Assembly: GCA_038030265.1 (NCBI GenBank)
Contig: CM075941.1
Coordinates: forward strand, 36,394,164-36,458,163
Reading direction: 5' to 3'
Length of the DNA stretch: 64,000 bases
Source: Corythucha ciliata
Lineage: Eukaryota; Arthropoda; Insecta; Hemiptera; Tingidae
A model generated the notes under the pieces. It was not told the DNA's origin. It saw only the letters and a list, made by a program, of their open reading frames with translations, and ran no database searches. Within the stretch, counting starts at the first letter, position 1, and the number at the start of each line of letters is the position of its first letter. Made by a program: the position numbers and the translations under genes. Shown one piece after another: positions 11,653-23,529 of the stretch.

Positions 11653-14475
11653 CCGAAACTATGGCTTTGAATAATTGATCTTAGTTCTCTGGTTCACTGA
11701 CTGAACAAAGATTTTCTAACGTTATTTACCGGTTTTTGGGCGGGAAGCGCTCATTCCGTACGAGTCATCAGCGTGGCGGAATTCACCCTTTGCTAGGTGA
11801 ACGGCATTCACTATACCCATGACTAAAATGGTCAATATAGCGCAAAGCCGAAATACGGTTGTTTGAAAGTGAAAATGACATTAAGACCTTCCAAAAAAAT
11901 ACCATTCAAAAATGCGATTATTGCGCTATTCGCGGCCCCTGAACAGGCTACTCGGGCAAGAAATTTGGAATTTGCCCGATGAATCTGGTTGATGGGCAAT
12001 TATAATTACCCCCCCCCCCTCGGACCGTATTTTTCGTCCTTAAACATCGAATATTAGCTTTAAATTGACCAGTAGGTCGCTTCAAGTCCGATGGAAAACC
12101 CACCTCAGTCCTCAAATATCCATAAATAAAAATTTGTCCAAAAGAAAAGATCTCTCTGCCAAACTCATTGCAATGTTAGCCATACCAACACGCAAGTTGT
12201 GACTTAACATTTTTCATCCTTTCTTTGTCCCCCCCCCCCCCCCACACAACGCTAATCTCCAAAGGTATTCTTCTCACCCCCCTCCCTACTCTCGATTTCA
12301 AGACGTTCCTGCGCAACTGATTATAAGCTTAATGGAATGTGAGAGCAGGAGAAAATGTATGCCACTACGTGCATGGCAGATGCACGTAATTTATGCAAAG
12401 TACATAATAAAATTATTTAATCGAATTATTAAAAAACTTCGCTCCGGCAGCTGGCGGTTCATTCATTCATTCATTTCATTCCGTATACGGATACCCTAAG
12501 CCGTCCCAGAAGTAATAATTTTGATACCATAATTTGTTTCATTAAGCCGTACTTCTTCCACTATTTTCACCACCCTCTCTTCAAAAATGTCGATAAGTGT
12601 TTTCGGTAGTTTTCCAAGGGCTTTGTAACATTAAATTTTTGTGCCGTATTTTATAATACCTAAACGTGTGAATTTAAGCGATTTTTTTGAAATTTCACCC
12701 CCCCCCCCCACATCAAAGTTTTCGATAAATCTCAATGGAACCCAGGGTAGAAGTTTTTGCGCGTTGTTGCTTCTATCTCGGAAGAAAAAAAGAATAATCC
12801 AGAACATTCGAAAGCTGACAAACAGTAGAAGTTTTAAATAATTTTTTACACTTCCTACGAGGGCCATAAAAGAATTGACAGCTGGCTGAAAGACAAGGAG
12901 TTTTCTGGAAATCTATGAAGTTGTCTGTTCAGCAGCAATTTAGTCACTTAAAAAATATTGATCGATTTATAGATGGAAATATCCAATCCTACAGAGAATA
13001 ATTTAGTGCTCTTTCCAATGGCTTCTTTTAAATTTCAATCAGACCATTGTTTCATCAGGTACAGACGATTTACTAAGGAAAACCGTGGGTAGGTACATTA
13101 AAAATTAGGAAAACATCGATTATCTCAAAAACCATAAGTAATCGGACCATTGTGTATAGGGTCATTTTGGTTCCAAATGTGACCAAGAATCACACATTAC
13201 ATTTATGCCAGACTTTTCCGTTACCTCATATATGTATAATATATATGAATTCCGGAGACCTTTGAATTCGTGTTCTACAGGTTCTGAAACATGAAAAAAC
13301 ATGACAAGACCCATGTTTGCCACCATCACGACGAGACCAATAGTGCATTTCCAGAATGAAATGCACTAAAAGGTACTGACCTGATTTTTGCTTCCTCCAA
13401 TACCGAAGGTATGGGAAGCTAAGTGATCGTTTCTCGAGATGAAAAAATTTTTGGTCTCTGATTTCAAAAATTCCACGTGCCTTTTGAGTTTCAGAGCTTT
13501 TTTAACAGCTTTGGTTCCGTGTCTGTCTGTGTGTAAGTGTGTCTGTACACTTTATACCAACGCGCATATCTCCTAAATCATTCAACCGATTTGGATGAAA
13601 TTTTCATGACACTCGTAGGTTAGGCCTCATAGATGGTCCCATTTCAATTTGAATTAAATCGGTCCAATAGGAGGGGCTCCAGCGGGGGCAGTGTACACTT
13701 CTCACTAACGCACATTAACTCGTAAAATAGGCAAGCGGTCCAATGGGAGAGGCTTCCAAGGCAGTCAAGAAAAAAAGTACCGACCACTTAAGACAACAAA
13801 GGAAAAATGACACTTTAAGGGATAAATAAAGGAGGAAAGACAAACCTGATGGCGATTCGATGTGAAAACGTGGCTCTGAGAAAAATAGACAAAGAAATGA
13901 ATAAAATTATCCAATACTCCCGCAGAAATATTCCTGGGTTAAGAGAAAACGAAAGGTCGAAAGACGAAGAGTTAAAAGCGCGCTGTAGAATGGATGACTT
14001 CGTTAAGAAATAGACAAATCGAGAGCCTGAGAAGCGCAAAGAGTCCGCCGGGAAGACCCAGAAACAATGGAGCCAGAGTAATTTAATGACAAGATGGCGG
14101 AAGCATGTCGGTCAGGTAATGCATGTGCCCTAAAGACTCGTTTCGATCATATGCTATAGGAACATCTTCCCTAATGGCACTTATCTTTTACTTCGAAACC
14201 CATCAAAATGTCTTCCATCCCGATAAAAAATTCGTCATATAAGTATGTAATTATCACTGGCGTGCCTAGGTAGTGTGCTGCGGCGGTGGTGGGGACGCTA
14301 CCTGATAAACATGTCGAGGAAACAACGAGCTACAACCACTAGCAGACGTTTTCTTTATGAAAATAGCTGTCAACGAGAGAGAAAACTAAGCTTTTTTTCC
14401 ACGATACACTACATAGATGGTTCTTGCTCACTCATCCCCAGTCACGACGGACTTCCCGCTACAGCGCTCTTTCCC
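11653..14475. other. Non-coding stretch with C-tracts and old repeats
   Basis: No gene is recognised. Long C-runs lie at about 12010-12019, 12230-12243 and 12699-12709. About 12990-13200 is a diverged relative of 20310-20470 (both contain GCTCTTTCCAATGG and end with an AGAATCAC motif), so it is a dispersed repeat. About 13490-13660 has a GTCTGTCTGTGTG run and a segment starting ACCGATTTGGATGAAATTTT, a pattern I associate with widespread arthropod repeats, without assigning a family. Confidence 0.45.
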
Positions 14476-14620
14476 TTAAGCCGGCTTCACATGTGATCTG
14501 AAAAAAGCTCGGCTTTGAGCTGTATCCAATGAAATATAATTAATTCAAACGCGGGTTGCTCATTGATTGGCTACAGCTCAAAGCTTAAGCTGTCACAGTT
14601 CGCATGTGAAGGAGGCTTTA
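14476..14620. mobile_element. Palindromic TTAA/TTTA-flanked MITE
   Basis: The left end TTAAGCCGGCTTCACATG and the right end CGCATGTGAAGGAGGCTTTA are inverted. The arms continue with CTTTGAGCTGTATCCAAT and ATTGGCTACAGCTCAAAG. The centre is AT-rich. The right TTAA has become TTTA. It is related by its termini to the 11503 element but has a different core. Confidence 0.7.
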
Positions 14621-15562
14621 TTTTTGCACAAGCCATCTTCGTACGGGTGTTCGATAAAGGGCATTTACCGCAGGTGTTTTCGGTGCGATATTTGGCAGTT
14701 TTCAGTAGTAAGTATGAAAAAGTTATAGAAGAATGATTAGATTTGAAGATGGTGAGTTAGGCCATCAGGCTGGAGGTGTTGGGTATTGGTACATAGAGAA
14801 CGAAATTAGTTGGTAGGTGTTCAAAAAATGAATTGAGAGCACCAAACCAACAAGAAGGAAATGCACGAAAAATGCGAAAAAATTATTCATAAAAACCAAT
14901 TTATCTTACTTCGAGTTAACCCGTTTTTTACTCTTCTCTCTTTGTTGAAAAGCTCTGATACAATAATATCTCCCAATACCCTTGCAACGCGAAAATGAAG
15001 AGTTGATTTAATCTTCCTTTTTTTTCAGACTGGGGAAAGCACGGCAAAAACTATGGGCGAGAAGATTGAATAGGAAAAGGGACTGGATGAAGTGATTGAG
15101 GAAGAGTGGTATAAAGCGGTGAGGGTGAGCTTTTCATCCAGCAGTGCTTCCAAAGATTAGATCGTAGTGGAAACCTCACAAAGCCTGATTTAATCTGGTC
15201 ATAGGGACTTAATGCATGCATCAACGCTTATTTCTCCCTGTTCAAAATCTGACCTCATTTCACTTCCTGATCTTTTTATTAAAATAAGGAAACCAGCGCC
15301 TTCGAGTTATTAATTTTTCTATTCGAGCGCATTGAGGGAGCTGAACCGGGACGGTAATGAAGTCGTGAGTGAGTGGAGTACAACACAACAGAAAGTGTCA
15401 CACTATTATAAACGTAGAAGTACATTTGGAAGGAGTACATAGATGTACATTACGTAAATAGTGCCAATCAAGTTACAAAAGTTGATAGCGTTACCATTGA
15501 AATTGGAGTGAGTCTAGGACTAAAAGTGAGTGTACAAAGAAATGAGCGGCTATATCTGTTTT

Positions 15563-15563
<1 letters not shown>
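14621..15563. other. Non-coding stretch, no gene recognised
   Basis: AT-rich sequence with no convincing frame, RNA gene or repeat boundary. Confidence 0.4.

Positions 15564-15601
<38 letters not shown>
15564..15601. repeat. Poly-A tract (about 38 A)
   Basis: Uninterrupted run of A. It could be the tail of a retroposed sequence on the plus strand, but no body is recognised upstream and no flanking duplication was found. Confidence 0.9.
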
Positions 15602-15602
<1 letters not shown>

Positions 15603-16084
15603 ATGTGCAGGTGTTTCATTAATTTGATTTGGGAAGGTAGGGGAGGGGGTTAAAAAGGCTGATTTCTAAGAAAATTAGGAAGGTAGCGAATCACCTAATG
15701 GTGAATTTTCATTTTCGAAGAAAGTTTATAAGGAGCTTAAGAATCAATTTTGAAAAACATACCTTAGAGAATGATTAAAGATTAAAGAAAGCAAAAATTA
15801 ATTAATTTTTCAGTATTCCTGTACCAAAACTATTGAGCCTGGAAGCCTCCTAATTTTTTCCATGTCAAGAATCTCTTGAAATAAATTATGAACGCAATTC
15901 CACTGAGTGTGCCTAATAAATTAAGATCTAATTCCAGTAGTGATATAGCTAACTGCTTTAAAAGCCTGAATGTTAAGGGAGAGGCCGAGTTGAAGCCTTT
16001 GTTGAGCCGTAGTATTATCAGCCTAAACGGTATAGTTTTTGTAATGGAGGAAAATCTTTTATAGAAAAACTCCCAACTCCGCGT
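15602..16084. other. Non-coding stretch, no gene recognised
   Basis: No convincing frame; the minus-strand frames here run into poly-lysine encoded by the T-tract at 16107-16130. Confidence 0.4.
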
Positions 16085-16130
16085 TTTGTTGTTGTTGTTG
16101 TTGTAGTTTTTTTTTTTTTTTTTTTTTTTT
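16085..16130. repeat. (GTT)n followed by poly-T
   Basis: About six GTT units (16085-16103), then about 24 T (16107-16130). On the minus strand this is poly-A followed by (AAC)n, a common LINE or SINE tail form, but no element body was identified next to it. Confidence 0.85.
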
Positions 16131-17449
16131 ATCGCAAAAGCCATTTTCATTATTGCCTTTCAATGCATCATCGGGAGACGAAAGTAGAAAATTCGCCGAA
16201 TCACTTTTGGTGAAAGCCTTTGATAAAACGTGCTTGACTGCAAGGGGGGCGGCGCGGCGGGCAAAGTAACAGTGCACTCTGAATGTGGGTTTTCCGAGTT
16301 GGGGAAGTCCTTGCACTTTGATGGAATCAAGATACAAATTTCATTTATTATAACGCGCGAAGAAAATTGGTTTTCCTGCGGGGACAGTTTCTGCCTTTTA
16401 CAATGGGAAAACTATGGCTATTATTAAAACTTTTCAGATTGATGTAATTCGGTTGCTTCATTACCACAGGGCCATGCTACGGTTCGTTTATAGTTTGAGA
16501 CAATTACACACGATTTATTTGATGCGTTAGGTTGCCTTATTATTGTGTCGTATTTATATTCGACTAACGCATTGAAATAAACAGTATAGCCGATTGAAAT
16601 GATAAAGAAACATTACCTATCCATGTTTTATTGTGAAATTTGGTTTAACAGCACAATTGACGAGCTTTTAAGCTTTGAAAATTAACTTAAAATATTACTT
16701 TTGATGATAGATTACTACAATAATGGTTATGGAGAATATTTTTAGTGCCCCCCCCCTCACCATCTTGTTAGGCAATAAAATGTTATTCATGTGAATACAC
16801 CTATTTGCGAGTCACCGCAACGCTGTTGTTTTGTATGCTAAAACGTCACCGGCAACGGGCCTATTCCTGATGTTATACATTCGCCGTCGTGGGCTTGGCC
16901 ACTCGTGTCGAGGAGAGGCACGCGATGGAGGACTACCCGGCGAGTGACCACCAACACTATATTTTCTTCAACGTGAGAGAGAGGCCCCATAAGGCGAGAA
17001 GGAAGGCGGCTTTTCGGGGATGAAACTTCGCGCGAATCTTTAAGGAGATGTTCACGATGGGAAAAAGTAGCGCGATGCGGTGTGCAACTTCAGGATTGGA
17101 TGCCATTGAGTGTGTCAAGATCGTCGCCAGGAGCCATTCTACCTGGGAGGAGCTGGCCGAAACCAGCGGCATCGGAAGTGGAGCCGCTTAAACGGTTTGT
17201 CTGTTTATTCGATTGTTTGGATACCCCTGGTCTAAACCCCCAGAGATTATGCAATTCCTTCCAATTTTAATTTTTTGGTCATTTTTGCCTAACTCGCCGA
17301 GGGCTTAGGAGGTGATTTTCACGTCCTTTTTAACAATCCTCAGCCAAAAACGCCCCCATAAGGTGTCGTCGGCAATAGCCTATCGAGGCCCATGTGCGCA
17401 GTTGTTTGCTCTGAGCAAGCTCACGGGCAAGTCTACGTCTGAACTTAAG
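16131..17449. other. Non-coding stretch, no gene recognised
   Basis: No frame is convincing. A C-run lies at about 16749-16756. The sequence from about 16880 to 17180 is somewhat GC-richer than its neighbours but lacks motifs I can name. Confidence 0.35.
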
Positions 17450-18020
17450 AAACCACGCTCATTTTTCGCTGTTCTGCGGGCTATTACTCGGCTAAACGTT
17501 TTGAAAAACTCTTAATATTCCCGGCTAAAATTGAGAAAAAGCGCTCATTCGTGTCTAAAATTGAGTTGGAGTGGTAAATCCAACGTGCTTTACGTCCAAC
17601 TACCATACGGTGTCGTGGACGAGGGCGAAAGCACACACTTCACTATTTTTCACGTGAGCTAACATTTTTTTTTCCTTAAAATAATCCAGCCTGTAGTGGG
17701 AATCGAACCCACTCAGCAGACGATACCTGGACATGAGAGTCGACGCCCTAACGATCTCGGCCACGTCTGCTGGGCGTGTCTAAAATTGAGAAAATGCGTC
17801 AATTTGTGGTTTCCGCTCCAACTTCCTGGCTAAAATAAAAAGAAAACACTGGTATGTAGTTCCGGCAAATCCGCGACTAAAGGTGAGGAAAGCGCTAATT
17901 CATATGATTTAAAAGTTGGAAACAAAGCTCATTCGCGGCAAAAATTGAGAAAAAGCGTCAACTATCAGATAAAATTAAAATAAAAACACGCTAACTCACG
18001 GCTAAAAATTAGGGAAGCTG
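17450..18020. repeat. Degenerate short-unit tandem array
   Basis: A loose unit of about 30-45 bp, roughly GGCTAAAATTGAGAAAAA followed by GCGCTCATTCG, recurs many times with drift: about 17522, 17553, 17777, 17830, 17935, 17970 and 18000. The array is interrupted by the SINE insertion at 17566-17774. Confidence 0.6.
17566..17774 (-). mobile_element. tRNA-derived SINE
   Basis: On the minus strand the head begins near 17774 and contains an A-box-like TGGCCGAGATCGTTAGG and a B-box GGGTTCGATTCCC, the internal Pol III promoter of a Ser/Leu-type tRNA. The anticodon arm does not pair well, so it is not a working tRNA. The head carries an added inverted pair, CAGCAGACG and CGTCTGCTG. An unrelated body of about 120 bp follows. 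The 209-bp unit is flanked by perfect 16-bp direct repeats CGTGTCTAAAATTGAG (17550-17565, 17775-17790). These are either the target duplication or two array units. Confidence 0.75.
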
Positions 18021-18079
18021 ATTGTGAGAAAAAGAAAATATAAATAATTCTATTAAATATATACGATGACAAATAAATA

Positions 18080-18510
18080 ACATTAATGGATAAACCTAAA
18101 AAGGTAAAAACTGAGCGCCGATCAGGTGCTTCTTTAACCTTTGCTTGAACAACACAGACATGATGTCAGCCTGAGCTCACCCGGTAAGGAATTCCAATAT
18201 GCAACTGCCAAAACAAGGAATGAAGTGCCCAGAGCACTAGTCCGATGACTAGGCATGCGTAAGTCGAGTGTTCAGGTTATCACAGATACTCTCTGAATCC
18301 CACCCACAAATGCAAATTGCTCAAAAGATATATGCCGGACGCTTTGTTGAGAGAACCTTACTCAGGAAGAATTTGGTAAGGTACTTTCTACGAGCCTCGG
18401 GAGTAAGCCATTCGAATTTCTTGTAATATGGTGTGACGTGAGCATCAATAGGAAGATCAAATATGAATCGTACACACATATTTAACGCCTTATTGAACGT
18501 TGCTTCCCAC
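18080..18510 (-). pseudogene. Non-LTR retrotransposon, C-terminal fragment
   Basis: The minus strand reads NMCVRFIFDLPIDAHVTPYY followed by a KKFEWLTPEARRKYL run, the conserved region after the reverse transcriptase in Jockey/CR1-type LINE proteins. After further frames comes YWNSLPGELR, the typical end of such proteins, near 18160-18200. Stops interrupt the frame, so it is dead. The fragment ends abruptly at about 18510, where an R1-like LINE in the opposite orientation starts. The LINE is either 5-prime truncated there or was split by that insertion. Confidence 0.7.
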
Positions 18511-19910
18511 CCCATCCCTATAACAGGCCTTGGTCGACTCCTCCCGGTATAGGTTTTCGGCAGCGGTGCTTTTGGACGTTCGGGGTGCCTTCGACTCCGC
18601 GCGGTGGCCGCTTGTCCTGGCGGCATTGCGCGAGTCCGGTGTTCCTTGGGACATATTTCGGGAAGTGGCCTCGTACTTCACGTCGAGGACAGTGAGGCTC
18701 CGCTACGGCGAAAGCCAGGCGGAGTCCCCGGTAACACAGGGGTGTCCCCAGGGCTCGGTGCTCTCGGCTGCTCTATGAACCCTTTTTTTTGCGGGTCTCA
18801 TGCGGCTCCTCGAGGGGAAATGCGTGGGGCGGTGGCATATGTCGACGAACTCGCCGTCGTCGTCTCGGCCAGCTCACTGGAGGGGCTCAGCCGGGAGGTC
18901 ACTCGTCGATGGGTGGTGCGGGGCTGCAAGGCTGGCTCTAGCGGTGCAAAAGACCCAGGTGGTCATCACGCGGGGTAGACTGCCACGAGGCAGCTCCTTG
19001 GTTGTACCATACCAGCGAGTGAGCCTGACAGGGGCTCTCGTGGGTAGGTACCTTGGCGTGCAGATTGCTCGCCATAAGCCCGCAGCTGGACGTAGTTGCG
19101 GGCAAACTTGAAAAAGCGGTAGCTCTTTTTAGGACTACGGCGGGAAAAACGTGGGGGTCGGATTTCCGCAGCCGGGTACGCTACGTGGGGTCGGTCTTTA
19201 TGCCGATACTTTTGTATGTGGCGACCTGGTGGTGGCACCGCCCCTCCAAGTCGCAGAGAGCGAGAGTCGTCAGCCTGCAGCGGCAGGCCTTGATCCGGAC
19301 AGTCATGGCGTACAGGACTGTCAGCTCAGACGCCCTTCAGGTCATAGCGGGGATGCCTCCGGCTGATCTCCTGCTGGACGCCAGGGTGCACAGACGCTGG
19401 GCCATCTCCAACTCGTTGGGGCTGGTGGGGTGTCGGGAGGACTGGGTGGACCGTCTTGCACCTTTGGTGTCGGGCGGGTGGTTGCCGGGGGCACTTCGCC
19501 TCCTCGATGACTTGGTGGTGGAGGCCTGGCAGGGGCGTTGGGCTGACAGCACGACTGGTAGGCGTTGGCTTGTCGAGCCAACCGGCCGGCGCTAGTCAGG
19601 AGCCGGAGGGAGTTTGAGAAGGTCCGGTCCTTCTCCCGCGCCTGGTTGGCGCGGAGGGGGATGGGGCCTGTGATGCCCGTTGTAGGGTAGATGTAAGTCG
19701 GGTCGGAGGCGTTTCGCCACTCTCCCGGTCTTGAAGAACGTCCACCTCCGCGTGGTCTCTCTCGGGCACGGCTGGCTGGCCACCAGTCGTGGTTAACGGA
19801 CGGGGACCGGGGGAACGACCCGCCACTTGCTGTGGCAACCGGGCCACGGATGGGGCGGTGTGCCGGTTAAAGGTCGGCAACGGCCTAATCACCGTTCATT
19901 CGAAGGCATC
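18511..19910 (+). pseudogene. R1-clade-like LINE, 5-prime truncated reverse transcriptase
   Basis: The GC-rich plus strand encodes part of a reverse transcriptase of the R1 type. LLDVRGAFDSARWP matches the first catalytic block, GCPQGSVLSA the fourth, and YVDELAVVVS is the altered active-site motif (YADD in active enzymes; here the second aspartate is glutamate). After frame changes, the region 19053-19595 continues with LYVATWWWHRP and LQRQALIRTVMAYRTVSSDA, the standard post-RT region, and a weak HGWLATS zinc-finger-like trace near 19765. The frame breaks near 18776, 18978 and 19595. The 5-prime half with the endonuclease is missing. Composition is clearly GC-richer than the surroundings, which suggests recent arrival. 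The element ends in the (GA)n run. Confidence 0.8.
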
Positions 19911-19914
19911 ACAG

Positions 19915-19916
<2 letters not shown>

Positions 19917-19958
<42 letters not shown>
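19917..19958. repeat. (GA)n microsatellite at the LINE 3-prime end
   Basis: About 20 GA units directly follow the R1-like element and are probably its simple-repeat tail. Confidence 0.9.
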
Positions 19959-19964
<6 letters not shown>

Positions 19965-20619
19965 GAAGGGTGAGAGAGAGGAAACATTTATTTTCATTCT
20001 TTTTTCATCTCTTCTGGTTCAATTTGTCTTATCCCCCCTCCCTCGCCTAAAAATATTTCTAACATTTTGCCGCCCCACGAAATTTGCCGCCCAGGGCTAT
20101 AGCCCCGGTAGCCCCCCTCCCCCCCAGATCCGGCCCTGGCTATTGGGCTGAGCAAAGCCATGAAGTGGGACGAATTGAAGGGCTATATCAACCCTCTCTT
20201 GTCGTGTGCATGTGAATGTGTGGGTTGGCGGGGGGCATCCTGCAACAAAGTCAAACTTGTTCAAAATTCAACCCATGTTCACTTTGTGGCTTGATATTTG
20301 AGCACTTGTGAATAAAAATAGTCCGCTCTTTCCAATGGTACCCTCAGATTTAACCTTCGAGCCTCCGTTTACTATGCAACGGCCACAAATCCTGAATATC
20401 TCGGAAAATAATGAGAATCGGACTTTGGTCAATAGGGGTCGTTTTAACCCATTTTAAGTGCAGAATCACCGGGCGAAATATTGCCCTCTATTTTTTAAAC
20501 ACCCTGTATGTATACCAAAAATATAATATTCTTTAAATAAACAACTTAAGAAACATGACAAATATATTTTCAAGCTCACGTAATTGGGTCATTAACCGAG
20601 GACTCGAAGTAAGAAATGT
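19959..20619. other. Non-coding stretch with a possible hAT-type terminus
   Basis: The segment ending AGATCCGGCCCTG at about 20132-20144 looks like the right end of a hAT-type element (complement CAGGGCCGGATCT), but its left end was not found. About 20310-20470 is the relative of the repeat at 12990-13200. A sequence CACCCTGTATGTATA at about 20499 resembles a common insect element end. Confidence 0.4.
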
Positions 20620-20764
20620 TTAAGGGGTCATGTTTGAAGTTTTGAAGGATTGACATCACGTTTGACGGTTTTCAGTCACTGCCAGAAAATTTGCTCTCAA
20701 ACATTTGGTTTGACAAACATGTTTGATCGTGTGTGTGTGTTTCAAACCATCAAACCTTCAAACC
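20620..20764. mobile_element. Probable MITE with TTTGAAG inverted ends
   Basis: GTTTGAAGTTTTGAAGG near 20632 and CATCAAACCTTCAAAC near 20748 are imperfect inverted copies, with ACGTTTGACGG and internal GTTTGA-type repeats between. TTAA lies at 20620-20623, but no matching TTAA is seen on the right. A (GT)6 run is at about 20729-20740. Confidence 0.4.
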
Positions 20765-23129
20765 GCAAAGAAAAAAGGGTATTGGGGTGATTTTTATGAG
20801 AATGAAAAAATTGGTTTTTCATAATAGTCCATTGACTAAATATAGGGTGTTTCACGAGGAAAGGACATACTTTCCTGGAAACATGGAGCATACTTTCACA
20901 CTTTACGTCTATAAGATAGACGATAAGAAAAAAGAATATATTTTTATATAAATTTTATAAAATTTTATAATTATAAATTATATTAGAATATAATTTTTAT
21001 AAATTAAATTTATAAAATGTAAGTGCTTTAGTATAGTATAAGAAATAAAAGTAGTAATAAAAATTATTCTTTCCGACGATTTTGTGAAGAATTCCTGTTG
21101 TAATTGTTCTTTCAAAACGAAATTGCAACAAACATTGATAGTAAAAAAATAGGAGTGAATGTTGCTGGACTTTTTGAAGTGTGTTATACCAGCACACTCT
21201 CAATGTATTAGTTGCCACAGCTCGTTATCAAGAGGGGAATAAAAAATACTGGCGGTGAAGTAAAACAAGTATTCAGACAGGGGGAAAAGGGTGAGTAAAA
21301 GTAGGAAATTGCCCCATAGGGGAGAGAAAAAAAGAGTCGGGGCAATGCCAAAGGGAATGAAGTACAAAGTCCGATCTCTCTTAGCCCTTTGCCACAATAA
21401 ATAAGGTCAGGGTGGCTTAAGAAGTAGAATCTTCTCCAATCCCTTGGCCCTTATCGCAGTTTTAGTTTTATTGACCTTAATTCCGGCCTTCTTGACCCAG
21501 TTGACGAATGTAAACCGGGGAAAAGTGCTGAATGGTAAAAGCTTTAAAAAGAAAATGAGTCTGACCCTGATGCACGCTTACTGCGGACCTTTATAAAATG
21601 CGGGGGCTCTCGAGAGCGGAAAGGCTTAAAAACAATTTTATCTTGGAGGGGATTTAACACAAACCAATTCAGTTCATTTCCTCCCTAGAAATGGGGTTTC
21701 CTCATTCATTCCGTGTATATTCTACCATAAACACTATTCTGCTGCTACCCAGAATTGATTCCTTCTGTCAAAATATTCTTGGGAGGGGTCGTTTATGAAA
21801 ACTTAAGCTCTCCAATCGTTCATCCAGCGTATAGATCGAGGGAAATAAAATCTCGCGAATATACGATCATCTTCGCCATCGTGATGACGTTGAAAAAACT
21901 CAGCCCTAGAGGCAATTCGATCTTATTGCTTCCCATCTGAAAGTTAGATTGTCGTGTCCCCCTCACTTGAATACCATTACGCTTACAAAAACACCCACTG
22001 TGTTGGAAAACATGCTACTAAAAAGCGGCGATATCGAGAAACTCGATTTTAATCTCATTGAGCAGGATAGTATGTTTGTTTTTTTCATTTCCCCATCCCA
22101 CGAACAACGTTCGGTACCCTACACCTCGTACGTAACTGAAATTTGAAATACTACGTCAATACTTCACGAAGTCCTCCATAAGCCAAGGCAATAAAAACCC
22201 GCCAACTGACAAATAGGGGCACTTTAAACAATCTACCGGGCCAGAAGATTTCCCTCACCGCTTTTCACACCATAAACCCCTTCTTTACACTCACCGTACA
22301 CTTCGGACGACTCGGTTAAATCCAAAAGTCTCTGTCACATTTCTGTAATAAAGTAGGCTACAACACAGTAGCCCATCCTTGCCCTCGTCTATTGCCACAC
22401 GCACGGTCTGCCTCTTTTCAGGCTCGTGATGAAATGAAACAGTGCGCGTGAGAGTGAGAGAGACCGAGCGAGGAGTGAAAGAGTGAAAAAAGAGTTGAGT
22501 GAAAGAGAAAATAGTAGTCTCAGGTAGCGAGTGGGGAAGGGTTTATCACTGCGAACCAGCAAACTTTGATAGAAAGGGGTGATGAGGCTTTGCATAAAAA
22601 TTGAAGTTGAGGATTGCACTGCACAGTTTTGCACACTAGAGAGTTTTAAAAATGAAGAGCTGAGAATAATAAAAAATGAATAAAAAAAACATCAAACGAA
22701 ATAGCGATGCGGATATAGTTCGTTCAATGATGATAATTATTAGTCCAGAAAAAAATGCTTGCCCTTATTGCGTTTCATGACCACTGACAATGAGATTGCT
22801 TGTTAGCGGAGGAAGTGACGAGATAACAATGTAAAACCCTTCAAGAATTGCACTTCAACTATCTTTACTACAAAAACTAGACGATGGTAGTACCATGTTT
22901 GCCAGAGATTTCAGAACCCACTTATACTTATTTAGCATTTTTGAGTTCTAACAATTGATGGAGTGAAGCTCCCACTGCAAAATCCGAGGCATCGACGTTC
23001 AGAACAACAGGAAGATACGACGAGGGATGTGCCAGAAGATTGACACTAGCGAATTCTTCTTAAGTTGTAAGAACATCAGACGGGGCGACAGGAATGTGAT
23101 GAAAGGCTTTAGCAAGGTCAACTTTTGAA
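20765..23129. other. Non-coding stretch, no gene recognised
   Basis: 20930-21060 is very AT-rich. On the minus strand near 21520-21421 the phrase WVKKAGIKVNKTKT resembles a reverse transcriptase fragment, but it is too short to call. The remaining frames are short and lack motifs. Confidence 0.4.
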
Positions 23130-23500
23130 AAATAGTAGGTATATTACGACCCAAGGGCGGTATGACGCTGATTACGGTCAAGGGCGACGGGAAGTGCCCG
23201 AGGTGAAGCCGAGGGCAGTTGTCGCCCGAAATCGTAGTGAGGAATACCGCCCGAGTGTTGTACGCCATTTTTTGCACAACCAAAGTACATAATGAGACAG
23301 TTTCACATTTTCCAAAAATATTTTTTGTACAGCCGGGCGTAAAGACTCGAAATTCGCCCGCTGGGAGAGCCTTGAGTGGGCGACACGAGGTTCATTCCGC
23401 CCTCCGGGCGTAAAAAAAAATATCAGCCCCTGCGTCTTCTTTTAGGTCTTTCGCGCCCAGAAGCGAACGCTCTGAAGCGTTCATTCCAAAATGAAGACTC
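23130..23500. repeat. CGGGCG-rich dispersed repeat, copy 1
   Basis: The segment from GGGCGGTATGACGCTGATTA through TGAAGCCGAGGGCAGTTGTC to GAATACCGCCCGAGTGTTGT is repeated in the opposite orientation at 31105-31255. Downstream GGCGGAATGAACC-like sequence continues to about 23500, where the LINE ORF2 fragment begins. There is no coding potential. Confidence 0.6.
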
Positions 23501-23529
23501 AGCAGGCTCACCGGTCTGTAGCTATTCGG

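Noticed and set aside
17688..17774. Functional tRNA-Leu or tRNA-Ser gene
   Set aside because: A- and B-box are present, but the anticodon stem and acceptor stem do not pair well, and a non-tRNA body follows, so it is a SINE head.
19342..19892. Long minus-strand frames in the GC-rich block
   Set aside because: Antisense shadows of the R1-like LINE; high GC lowers stop-codon frequency.
20132..20144. hAT right terminus AGATCCGGCCCTG
   Set aside because: No left terminus or matching 8-bp duplication was found upstream, so no element can be delimited.
21421..21520. Reverse transcriptase fragment on the minus strand
   Set aside because: Only about 30 residues with a KVNKTKT-like phrase; too short to distinguish from chance.
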